64,000 nt of DNA, from assembly GCA_025055075.1 (NCBI GenBank), contig JANWYV010000045.1:114414-178413 (forward strand), in the 5' to 3' direction. Made by a program: the position numbers and the translations under genes. Below the pieces are notes generated by a model. That model searched no databases, was not told the DNA's origin, and saw only the letters and a list, made by a program, of their open reading frames with translations. Source of the stretch: Blastocatellia bacterium (GTDB taxonomy: Bacteria > Acidobacteriota > Blastocatellia > HR10). Of this stretch, positions 56,932 to 64,000 are shown piece after piece (the first letter of the stretch is position 1; each line of letters opens with the position of its first letter).

Positions 56932-58560
56932 TCACTCCGTCGGCGCATCAGGAGCCGCTTCCGCAGCGAGCTTCGGCAATCGAAAGAGCAAACCGCACAG
57001 GAACCAATGGTAGGCGTTGTTCACGTAGTTCTGATACACGGGCAGCCCCAGAAAGAAATAGGGGAAGTGCAGCAGCCCCAGAAAGAGCACGAGCGCTATC
57101 GCGAGCCCGAAGAAGCGAGAGCCCTCGAGCCGCCGCGCCGTGCGCGCGGCCGTGAAAACCAGAACTGTCGTCCACCACAGCCAGAATGCGATGCCGACCC
57201 ATCCCCACTCCCAGATGACCGAAGCGTATCCTCCCTCGACGCGGTAAATGGATCCCGTCTCCCCGTGATAGAAGTAGTCCAGGCCGTACAGATACTGCAG
57301 GCCGAGCGAAGCCGTACCCGTGCCATGTCCGAAGATGCGAGATTCTTGCAGGGCGAAGAGGATATCGCGCCAATAGACGCCCGGACGCCAGGTCACTTCC
57401 GTTTCCCGAGCCATGGGCGAGAGCGTCTCGGCACAGAACCGATAGAGGGCGATGAGGTGCTCTGGATGAATCAGGGCGAGTCCCACCAGCGCTAGGACGA
57501 TTCCTCCGCTGATCTTCCCGATGGGAAAGGAGGGCTTTCGAAATCGGGCGATCCACGCAGTGAGCTGATCTCGCCCAACCCTCACGGCGAGGAGCAAGAG
57601 CGCAACGCCAACAAGCAGAAGTGCTGCGCGCTGCGCGCTCACGATGAGTCCCGCTCCGATGAGCGCGAATGCGAGCCACAAGATCCGTTCTTGGCGACGA
57701 CGCGCAGAAAGCACGGAGCGCATGAGCGCGCGAATCTTTCGCGTCGGCTCTTCCCTCAACGCTCGCCTCTCGTCGCGCTGCAGGCTTTGCCAATACGAGA
57801 GCGCTCCCAATCCGAGGAAGAACAGGATGAACAGATATTGCGCGAACCGTCCGGCATCCACGAAGACCGACGTCGGCCGGGGGATGAACATCTGACTCTC
57901 CGGAGCGATGCGGATCAATGCCAGCCGGAGTCCGGGGACGAACCCTTCCGGGTTCAAAAAATCCAGTCCGATCAGGGCTTGGAGCACGCCGAGCATCGCG
58001 ACTATCCCACCGAGGACGAGGGCGAATAGCAGGAAGCGACGCAATCGCTCCTCGGAGTCGAAGTATGCGTAGCCGAGATACAGCAGGGGAATGTAGAGGA
58101 AGTGCATTCGCATCCCGATGATCGGAATCAGCGGATGCTCGATCTGCGGATTGAAACATTCGGCCACAGCCAGCGCGACCAGGGCGACTAGCGGCGTGCG
58201 AATCGGATTTTGGAACTCTCCGGTGCGCCGGTTCATCACGCGGGCGAAGAGGAAGCTCGCATAAGTCAGCACGATCAGCGCGTCCTTGGCTCCATAGAGG
58301 ACGATGCGATTGCCGAGGTACTTGCGGATCAAATCCTCCACGACGATCCAGGCGAAGAAGCTCAGAATACCGAATCGCCAATTCCGCAAAATCAGAAGTC
58401 CTACGGCCCCGGCTCCGGCGAAGACGATGGCGACGACCATCGTTCGCCAATCGGCTTGAAGCAAAAGATGCGCCAAACCGAAACCGGCGAACACGGCGAC
58501 GGCGAAGGCCATCGCCGAAGCTCTCAGCACGAAGTTTTGATGAGGCGTCGCCCGGTACAT
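56932..58560 (-). CDS. O-antigen ligase/polymerase-like membrane protein
   Basis: This 542-residue protein has about a dozen hydrophobic segments. Pairs of helices near the N-terminus (FAVAVFAGFGLAHLLLQ, LLILRNWRFGILSFFAW) are followed by the large soluble loop around residues 205-230 and another near 405-450 (RPGVYWRDILFALQESRIFG, then HGTGTASLGLQY). Such loops, together with the WrpGvyWrdil-type motif, suggest the Wzy_C/O-antigen ligase group. The start at 58560 would overlap the upstream gene by 37 bp; ATG 58512 is an alternative. A second protein of this kind is encoded at 62213-63610. Confidence 0.75.
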   Translation of the reverse strand: MYRATPHQNFVLRASAMAFAVAVFAGFGLAHLLLQADWRTMVVAIVFAGAGAVGLLILRNWRFGILSFFAWIVVEDLIRKYLGNRIVLYGAKDALIVLTYASFLFARVMNRRTGEFQNPIRTPLVALVALAVAECFNPQIEHPLIPIIGMRMHFLYIPLLYLGYAYFDSEERLRRFLLFALVLGGIVAMLGVLQALIGLDFLNPEGFVPGLRLALIRIAPESQMFIPRPTSVFVDAGRFAQYLFILFFLGLGALSYWQSLQRDERRALREEPTRKIRALMRSVLSARRRQERILWLAFALIGAGLIVSAQRAALLLVGVALLLLAVRVGRDQLTAWIARFRKPSFPIGKISGGIVLALVGLALIHPEHLIALYRFCAETLSPMARETEVTWRPGVYWRDILFALQESRIFGHGTGTASLGLQYLYGLDYFYHGETGSIYRVEGGYASVIWEWGWVGIAFWLWWTTVLVFTAARTARRLEGSRFFGLAIALVLFLGLLHFPYFFLGLPVYQNYVNNAYHWFLCGLLFRLPKLAAEAAPDAPTE

Positions 58561-59627
58561 GCTGCGTTTCCGTCATCGGAACGGCGCAACGCTCGTCGCG
58601 CTTGCCAATAGGTCCGCAGGCCCTGCCATTTCCCCGCCAGGGAAAGACGGAGTTGCTCGCCCCATGATTGGCGAGGAGTGCGCATGGCTTCCCACAAGGC
58701 CGTCAATAGCCCCAGCGACCGACGCTCCCCTCGCACGAAGAAGTAGAGGAGGAAGGCGAGTTTCCCGAGCCAGGGGAGATGCTTCAGCATGAGGTATGTG
58801 TGGTTGTGGCTATAGCTGTAGATGAGCTGTTTGAGATCTCCGCGCGCTTCCTCCGGAATGGCGCGCGGCGCTTCGAAATGACGCACACGACATTCGGGAT
58901 CGAAGAGGATGCGGTATCCGAGCCGTCGCACTTGAAGCGCGATATCCAGCTCGAACTGAACGCCATAGCCGATGAAGCGGGGATCTACCTCGATGCGCTC
59001 GAGGATCTCTCGCCGAATGACGGCGTTGGCTCCCTGGAATCCAGCGACCGATCTCAAGACATGCGTCTCCTCCGGCCGCTCAAATCCTCCGACATATCGG
59101 CCGTACCAAGAGAGGACTCCCACGCGCTTCGGCGCAGGCAAGTCCACAGGATGGCCATTTTTGTACGGGATGATCCGACCGGCGACGATCCCCACAGTCG
59201 GATCGACGAAATGACGGCTTCCGCGCTCGATCCACTCCGGCTCAGCCTCCGCATCGTCGTCGGTGACGAAGACCAGCTCGACATCCGTACGAGCGCGCAG
59301 CGCCTCGATTCCTCGCTTGAAAGCCCACACCGGACCAGGGAGAGCAACGCTCACCGCGTGGATCTCGACGGGCGATCCCAGGAGGTCTCGAATCCCATCG
59401 GATCGGCCCGTCGGTGAAGCTCCTTCTCGCCGTTCGGCGATCGCCTCTTGGAATCGTCGTACGACGGCGTGGGATGCCTCATCATCGTCACGCACGACAA
59501 CGACGATGCACCGCGGGCGATGCGTTTGATGAAGGAGGGAGCGCAAGCATCGCTCCAAATAGGCCGGCCGACGATAGGTCGGGACGAGCACCGCCGCCTC
59601 CGGACGCGCTTGCTGCCCTTCGTTCAT
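58524..59627 (-). CDS. Glycosyltransferase family 2
   Basis: This is a 367-residue protein. Start 59627 shares an ATGA with the stop of the flippase gene, a 4-bp overlap, and gives EAAVLVPTYRRPAYLERCLR at the N-terminus. The metal-binding motif is ELVFVTDDDAEAEPEWIERG, followed by GFQGANAVIRREILERIEVD and GVQFELDIALQVRRLGYRIL. A hydrophobic C-terminal region near residues 290-320 may anchor it. It is probably the chain-extending or initiating transferase of the pathway; donor and acceptor are unknown. Confidence 0.9.
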   Translation of the reverse strand: MNEGQQARPEAAVLVPTYRRPAYLERCLRSLLHQTHRPRCIVVVVRDDDEASHAVVRRFQEAIAERREGASPTGRSDGIRDLLGSPVEIHAVSVALPGPVWAFKRGIEALRARTDVELVFVTDDDAEAEPEWIERGSRHFVDPTVGIVAGRIIPYKNGHPVDLPAPKRVGVLSWYGRYVGGFERPEETHVLRSVAGFQGANAVIRREILERIEVDPRFIGYGVQFELDIALQVRRLGYRILFDPECRVRHFEAPRAIPEEARGDLKQLIYSYSHNHTYLMLKHLPWLGKLAFLLYFFVRGERRSLGLLTALWEAMRTPRQSWGEQLRLSLAGKWQGLRTYWQARRALRRSDDGNAACTGRRLIKTSC

Positions 59628-61132
59628 CGCAGGTGAGCGTTGCGAGGCATCACGGACGAAAGGACCTTCGCTAAACTCCACCATCGCGCCCACAGATTTC
59701 GAACGAACTCTCGGAAGATGTTGCTCCACCACCAGAGCGCGAACACGTAGATCGCTGCTCCCAATGCTGTCGCAGCGAGCAGCGCCGGCAAATCCGTCAC
59801 TCGCGGACTGATTTCGTACAAGAGGCCCCCCACGATTCCACCGACAAACACCGGTTTTCCGAGAGCCTCCCAGAAGCGCACGCGCTCAGCGCGCGCGGAC
59901 GACCGCAACTGCTGCACAAGCCAGAAGGTGGGAGCCCAAACGGCGAATGCGGAAGCCGCCGCGATGCCATAAAACCCCCAGTGCGATGCCAGCACGACAG
60001 CCACTCCCATTTCAAGCACCGACCACGCTGCGACGCTCCGCGAAGCGATGGAGAACAACCCCATCCCGTTCGCAAAGAAGACGAAAAGCCCGAGCAGCGC
60101 GCTGCCGATCATGCGGATCCCAAAGAGATAGAGCGCCGGAAGAGCGGGCATCCATTTCTCCGTGTAGATCACGGTGATCACAGGCTGAGCCAGGCCCAGG
60201 AGCAGCGCGAGCAAAACCGTCATCAGACTCGTGAGCGCGAATGTCATCCCCTCGATGACTCGGCCTATGGACGGCGAGCGCTCCTCCTGCGATTCGGATA
60301 ATCGAGCCACCAGCGAGAACCCCACGCGCATGAGAGCGGCGGCGAAGACGTGATAGCCTGCGTAGGTGAGGTTCCGGGCCCACACGAGATATCCCACGGC
60401 CGTCGTGCCGAAAATCGGCCCGGCGATCAACGGCGGCGTGTGCTCGCGAAGGAACCCAAAGAAGTCCGTGCGTTGGCACGGAAATCCACTTCGCCACAAC
60501 GCGACAAGTGATTCGCGCTCGATGCCGACGCTTATGGGCCAACGCGCCAAGCTCGCGCTCAAGAGCGTTCGTCCAAGGCTCGCCGCGAACGTTCCCCCCA
60601 CCAAACTCCAGAGGCCGAATCCCTTCCACGCCAAGCTCACAGCCACTCCGGCATACAGCACTCCGCCCACAATTGAGATCGCGCTGAGCGCTCCATACGC
60701 CATTCGCCGCTCCAAGACGACGTTGGAGAGACGCTCCACCGGAGCCATCATCACCATCGGCACTCCTAACCACGCGAGCGCGCGAGTGAAATCCCCCCCG
60801 AGATCGAAAATGCGCGCTAAAGAAGAGGCGAGCGCAAGGAGCAGGAGCGACAAACCGGCAGCGCCCATGAATTGAAGCGTGAACGAAGTGCGCCACTCGT
60901 TCTCCTCCACGGCGGCGGGCCGCTGGACGAGCACGGTCCCCTGACCGAACTCGCTCAGGACGTGCGCGAGCGAGACGACGAACATCAGAACGGCAAACGT
61001 CCCAAACTCCGTCGGCCCCAATCTTCGCGCCAGGAACACACTGCTCGCCAATTGAATGGCGAGCAATGCCATCTGCCCCACAGCGAGGGCGATGGCGCCT
61101 ATGACGGCCTTTTCGGTGAGAGAGGAGCGCAT
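59624..61132 (-). CDS. Oligosaccharide flippase, Wzx/MATE-like
   Basis: This 502-residue protein has about fourteen hydrophobic segments and begins AVIGAIALAVGQMALLAIQL with ASSVFLARRLGPTEFGTFAV, the typical opening of polysaccharide flippases. Further segments include AHVLSEFGQGTVLVQRPAAV and VAVSLAWKGFGLWSLVGGTF. It should move lipid-linked oligosaccharide units across the inner membrane in the Wzx/Wzy pathway. It overlaps the GT2 gene by 4 bp and follows the epimerase by 24 bp. Confidence 0.9.
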   Translation of the reverse strand: MRSSLTEKAVIGAIALAVGQMALLAIQLASSVFLARRLGPTEFGTFAVLMFVVSLAHVLSEFGQGTVLVQRPAAVEENEWRTSFTLQFMGAAGLSLLLLALASSLARIFDLGGDFTRALAWLGVPMVMMAPVERLSNVVLERRMAYGALSAISIVGGVLYAGVAVSLAWKGFGLWSLVGGTFAASLGRTLLSASLARWPISVGIERESLVALWRSGFPCQRTDFFGFLREHTPPLIAGPIFGTTAVGYLVWARNLTYAGYHVFAAALMRVGFSLVARLSESQEERSPSIGRVIEGMTFALTSLMTVLLALLLGLAQPVITVIYTEKWMPALPALYLFGIRMIGSALLGLFVFFANGMGLFSIASRSVAAWSVLEMGVAVVLASHWGFYGIAAASAFAVWAPTFWLVQQLRSSARAERVRFWEALGKPVFVGGIVGGLLYEISPRVTDLPALLAATALGAAIYVFALWWWSNIFREFVRNLWARWWSLAKVLSSVMPRNAHLR

Positions 61133-61156
61133 GCGGACCGAGAGCGCGCGGCTCGT

Positions 61157-62095
61157 TCACTTCCAGCGCTCAGCGAAGAATTCCACGGTCCGACGCAATC
61201 CCTCTTCGAAGGAGACCAGCGGCCGATAGCCGAGCCCGGCTTCGGCCTTGCTCATATCCGCCTGCGTATGGCGCACGTCCCCTTTCCGAGGAGGGGTATG
61301 ACGCGCCGGGAGCGATCGGCCGAAAATTCTCTCCAAATGGGCTTTCACCTCGAGCACAGAATACCGCTGCCCGCATCCGATGTTGAACACTTCGCCGGCG
61401 ATGCCAGGCTGTGTCGCCGCGCACACGTTCGCTTCCACGACATTCTCCACATACGTGAAATCTCGCGACTGAAGCCCATCTCCATGGATCTCCAACGGCT
61501 CTCCGCGCAGGGCAGCGAGGATGAAGCGCGGGATCACGGCCGCGTACTCCGATCGAGGGTCTTGCCGCGGTCCGAAGACGTTGAAATATCGGAGGCTCAC
61601 GGTCTCCATCCCATAGAGCCTCGTGAAGACCGCGCAGTATTGCTCGCCGGCGAGTTTGGAGACGGCATACGGAGAGACCGGACGCGGCGGTTGCGATTCG
61701 CGAAGCGGCAGTTCCGAAGTCTCACCATACACAGAAGAAGACGAAGCGAAGACGACGCGTCGCACTCCCGCTTCGCGGGCCGCCTGCAAGAGGTTCACTG
61801 TGCCGAGCACGTTCACCGCCGTCGTCGCCATCGGATCCTCGACCGAACGCGGGACCGATCGCAGCGCCGCCTGATGCAGGACGTAATCCACACCGACGAC
61901 GGCGCGACGCACGACTTCCGGATCGCGCACATCCCCTTCGAGGAACTCGATCCGATCCCACACGGCGGCCAGATTCTCTCGCCGCCCTTCGGAGAGATCG
62001 TCGAGCACGCGCACTCGATGGCCCAGAGCGACTAAGCGCTCGACTACATGCGATCCGATGAATCCCGCTCCTCCCGTGACCAAATACGTCGCCAT
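61157..62095 (-). CDS. UDP-sugar 4-epimerase-like NAD-dependent enzyme
   Basis: This is a 312-residue protein. It starts TYLVTGGAGFIGSHVVERLV, followed by VLHQAALRSVPRSVEDPMAT, VFASSSSVYGETSELPLRES, YxxxK in SPYAVSKLAGEQYCAVFTRL and YFNVFGPRQDPRSEYAAVIP. The pattern matches UDP-GlcNAc/UDP-Glc 4-epimerases of the WbpP group. It would make UDP-Gal or UDP-GalNAc, or the uronate counterpart, for the locus. The next gene upstream is 117 bp away, so a promoter could lie between. Confidence 0.9.
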   Translation of the reverse strand: MATYLVTGGAGFIGSHVVERLVALGHRVRVLDDLSEGRRENLAAVWDRIEFLEGDVRDPEVVRRAVVGVDYVLHQAALRSVPRSVEDPMATTAVNVLGTVNLLQAAREAGVRRVVFASSSSVYGETSELPLRESQPPRPVSPYAVSKLAGEQYCAVFTRLYGMETVSLRYFNVFGPRQDPRSEYAAVIPRFILAALRGEPLEIHGDGLQSRDFTYVENVVEANVCAATQPGIAGEVFNIGCGQRYSVLEVKAHLERIFGRSLPARHTPPRKGDVRHTQADMSKAEAGLGYRPLVSFEEGLRRTVEFFAERWK

Positions 62096-62212
62096 AGGGG
62101 GTATCCTACATGGGCGCCTCTCTTCGGAACAAGGGACGCGCGCGAGACGCGCGCAGGCTACCGCCGTTTCGGCCAGCGGCCGATCTCTCCCACGTTCGAT
62201 TTGCTCCGATCA

Positions 62213-63610
62213 TCACTCGCGACCGAGGCGCAGAAGCACGGCCACTAAACTCAGGAAGACAAGCGCATTCGCCGTGATCTGCAACCCGAAGTCCACGAGA
62301 CTGTGGATCAAACCTGCCGCGATCCCCGCGCTCGTTCCCACGGCCAAGCTCCATTGACGCGTCCCGGCCGTGAGCGAGAGCGAACGCCGCATGGTCCGAA
62401 TCAAAAAGGCGAGGAATCCGATCCCGATGATTCCTCCCGCGACTCCCGTCTCGGCCAGAAGCTGCAGATAGTCGTTATGCGCTTCCGCCGTGTATCGCAG
62501 TCCGGGGCTCGAGTCATAGTGCGGATACATCGTCGCGAACGCGCCGAGACCGATGCCGAAGATCGGATGGTCGGCGATCATCCGAAGCGTCGCGCGCCAA
62601 ATCTCGCTCCGAACGACGAACGCGTCGTCGCGAAAGCGTTCGATCAAACGTTCGCCGAGCCTCTCACCGCCTACTCCGATCCCGAGGCCAATCGCCAGAC
62701 TGAGGATCAAACACGCGCGCCCGAGAGTTCGGCGAAGCTTCCCCTCACCTCCCCACCACTTTATCGCGAGAGGGACAGCGAGGCCCAACAGGAGAAGGAG
62801 CGCAAGACCAGCGCGAGAAGCCGCCACGCCAACGGCCGCTGCCATCACCGCGATGGCCAGCATGAGCGGCAATCGTTCGCTGCGCCGACCGATGCCCTCC
62901 GCGAGCACGTGCGCCAACCCGATCGGCAGGAGCATCGCGATGAACGTCGAGAAATGGGCGCGATTGGCATAGGGCCCGAAGGACGGTGAATCGGATGCGA
63001 AATCCCACAGGATCGGTCCCGCCGAAGAGAGCGCGTTCACCATTCCGAGGAAAGCGAGCACGGCGCCATTGCTGAGAAGCGCGAGCACAAGCGCGCGCAC
63101 TCGCGCAGGAGAATTCACACTGAGCGTCACCAGGAAGAAATACCCCAGCACGAGCGCGAGCTTCGCCACGGCCGCCGCCGTCGCCGCCGGATCGCGCGTG
63201 AGCCGATTCCAGGCGAGCACGCCTCCTTCGGGCAGCGGGACGCGCTCGATCGACAGGGGCAAGGGCAGGAGTTGAAGGACGGCGAGACCGAAAAAGAGCG
63301 CCATCCACGTATGTCCTCTTGACCACGCCCATCGCCCCAGGCCCGAGAACGCGGGAGTCGCCAGCCACAGCAGAAGGAGCCCTGCTACTCCCCATCCGAG
63401 CAGCAGGAGCGCGCCCGCGTGATCGGAACCGTACGGCCAAGGAGCTAGAAGCACGAGCGCGAGCACGCCTCCAAAGAGCACTCGATCGCACACACGCGCC
63501 TTGAGCGAACGGAATCCCACGCATTCGCCATCAGCGATGGTGACTTCTCTCCACGCGAGCGCATCGCGCTCGGCGATGGGCAGCTCATGATGTCGCGTGG
63601 CGGATGTCAC
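62213..63610 (-). CDS. O-antigen ligase family membrane protein (Wzy_C)
   Basis: This 465-residue protein starts with GTG 63610, overlapping the stop of the preceding gene (GTGA). About twelve membrane segments are visible. The conserved periplasmic loop includes SEIWRATLRMIADHPIFGIG, then AHNDYLQLLAETGVAGGIIG, the histidine-containing motif of the Wzy_C/WaaL domain. It would join or polymerise oligosaccharide units in the periplasm. A second related protein lies at 56932-58560; which is ligase and which polymerase cannot be told from sequence. Confidence 0.9.
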   Translation of the reverse strand: MTSATRHHELPIAERDALAWREVTIADGECVGFRSLKARVCDRVLFGGVLALVLLAPWPYGSDHAGALLLLGWGVAGLLLLWLATPAFSGLGRWAWSRGHTWMALFFGLAVLQLLPLPLSIERVPLPEGGVLAWNRLTRDPAATAAAVAKLALVLGYFFLVTLSVNSPARVRALVLALLSNGAVLAFLGMVNALSSAGPILWDFASDSPSFGPYANRAHFSTFIAMLLPIGLAHVLAEGIGRRSERLPLMLAIAVMAAAVGVAASRAGLALLLLLGLAVPLAIKWWGGEGKLRRTLGRACLILSLAIGLGIGVGGERLGERLIERFRDDAFVVRSEIWRATLRMIADHPIFGIGLGAFATMYPHYDSSPGLRYTAEAHNDYLQLLAETGVAGGIIGIGFLAFLIRTMRRSLSLTAGTRQWSLAVGTSAGIAAGLIHSLVDFGLQITANALVFLSLVAVLLRLGRE

Positions 63611-64000
63611 GATCCTTTCTCCGCTTCGATCGGTCGAATCGCGAAGGCATCAAACCAAATGTGACCTTTCACGAAATCAGCGAGCGACGCGGCTGGCTCC
63701 CGTCGCAGCCGCAAGAGAACGAGCGACGTCGTCGGCGACGTCTGGAAAATCTCGCACACGGACGTCCATAGGGTGCGATTCGCCTCCGGTGGCATCTTCC
63801 AGCGGAGGAGCACGCGGTCTTCCTGCGGCACGCCTCGCGGAGCCTCGATGATCTCCACGAGCATGCGCGGATCCCCACGGAGATCGGCCCTATAGGCGAA
63901 GCACAATTCGTACGTCATCGCCGGATGCAGGAGCACAAGCTGTCCAATCCCGGAGAAGCGAACGCCCTCATGCCGCACGAACTGGAGGCGGAGTGCCCGC
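63607..64000 (-). CDS. C-terminal part of an unrecognised protein, continues beyond the window
   Basis: The frame is open to the right edge, so only the last 131 or so residues are seen. They consist of beta strands with PAMTYELCFAYRADLRGDPR and VKGHIWFDAFAIRPIEA, resembling the beta-sandwich modules that follow the tetratricopeptide regions of some exopolysaccharide proteins. The stop codon overlaps the GTG start of the ligase gene (GTGA), so it belongs to the same unit. The N-terminus, domain content and localisation cannot be seen. Confidence 0.7.
   Translation of the reverse strand, partial: RALRLQFVRHEGVRFSGIGQLVLLHPAMTYELCFAYRADLRGDPRMLVEIIEAPRGVPQEDRVLLRWKMPPEANRTLWTSVCEIFQTSPTTSLVLLRLRREPAASLADFVKGHIWFDAFAIRPIEAEKGS

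Noticed and set aside
56948..58576. Second 542-codon minus-strand frame, one base out of register with the ligase-like gene
   Set aside because: The product is Arg/Ser-rich with no membrane segments. The overlapping frame encodes a coherent polytopic membrane protein. The equal length is coincidental.

Overview
The window is a GC-rich, gene-dense bacterial chromosome segment. It carries about 55 protein genes and two tRNAs, with no insertion sequence, prophage or CRISPR array that I could see. Two adjacent secreted von Willebrand A proteins of the type typical of Acidobacteriota point to that phylum. The class II (B12-dependent) ribonucleotide reductase, the 2-oxoacid:ferredoxin oxidoreductase, the two-subunit B12-dependent acyl-CoA mutase and an HspR-type regulator fit a Blastocatellia-like or thermophilic lineage. 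The phylum is an inference from gene content, not from a marker phylogeny.

Layout. 0-7 kb: an HspR-like regulator, infA (apparently with an AUU start codon), and a TetR regulator. The TetR gene is followed by a perfect 24-bp palindrome and three genes encoding the parts of a large 2-hydroxyacyl-CoA dehydratase activase/reductase system. 7-15.5 kb: two secreted proteins of poorly known role, a PhzF-type isomerase, an M20 peptidase, the two VWA proteins, and dnaB. 15.7-24.5 kb: a nine-gene plus-strand run with an IPT/beta-propeller protein, an M50 site-2 protease, trpS, scpA, scpB, rluB, an acyl-CoA carboxylase beta subunit, a PfkB kinase and a glycosyltransferase. 24.5-32.4 kb: a SufR-like regulator, a VanZ-like protein, nrdJ behind two NrdR boxes, and an operon hemW-threonine aldolase-cmk. 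32.6-36.3 kb: the oxidoreductase subunits korA and korB with an alpha/beta hydrolase. 36.3-45 kb (minus strand): a GT2 glycosyltransferase, a TolC-type outer membrane protein, endonuclease IV, a 29-residue membrane peptide, the two mutase subunits, a polytopic membrane protein and a beta-helix protein. 45.2-46.3 kb: a mixed tRNA/mRNA unit, tRNA-Pro, acylphosphatase, adenine phosphoribosyltransferase, tRNA-Arg. 46.3-64 kb (minus strand): glmS and a long surface polysaccharide locus.

How the parts work together. The polysaccharide locus has nucleotide-sugar enzymes (two epimerases and GDP-fucose synthase), five glycosyltransferases, a NodU/CmcH-type carbamoyltransferase, a Wzx-type flippase and two ligase/polymerase-like membrane proteins. 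Most neighbouring genes overlap by 4-37 bp, which suggests translational coupling. Together they look like the machinery for a carbamoylated, possibly deoxyhexose-containing, O-antigen or exopolysaccharide; glmS, next door, supplies amino sugar. Core metabolism in the window leans on cobalamin (nrdJ, mutase) and on iron-sulfur chemistry (activase, Kor, HemW, SufR-like regulator).

Start codons were reassigned where Shine-Dalgarno position, gene overlap or family N-termini favoured an internal start. Promoters are matches to sigma-70-like -35/-10 hexamers judged by eye.
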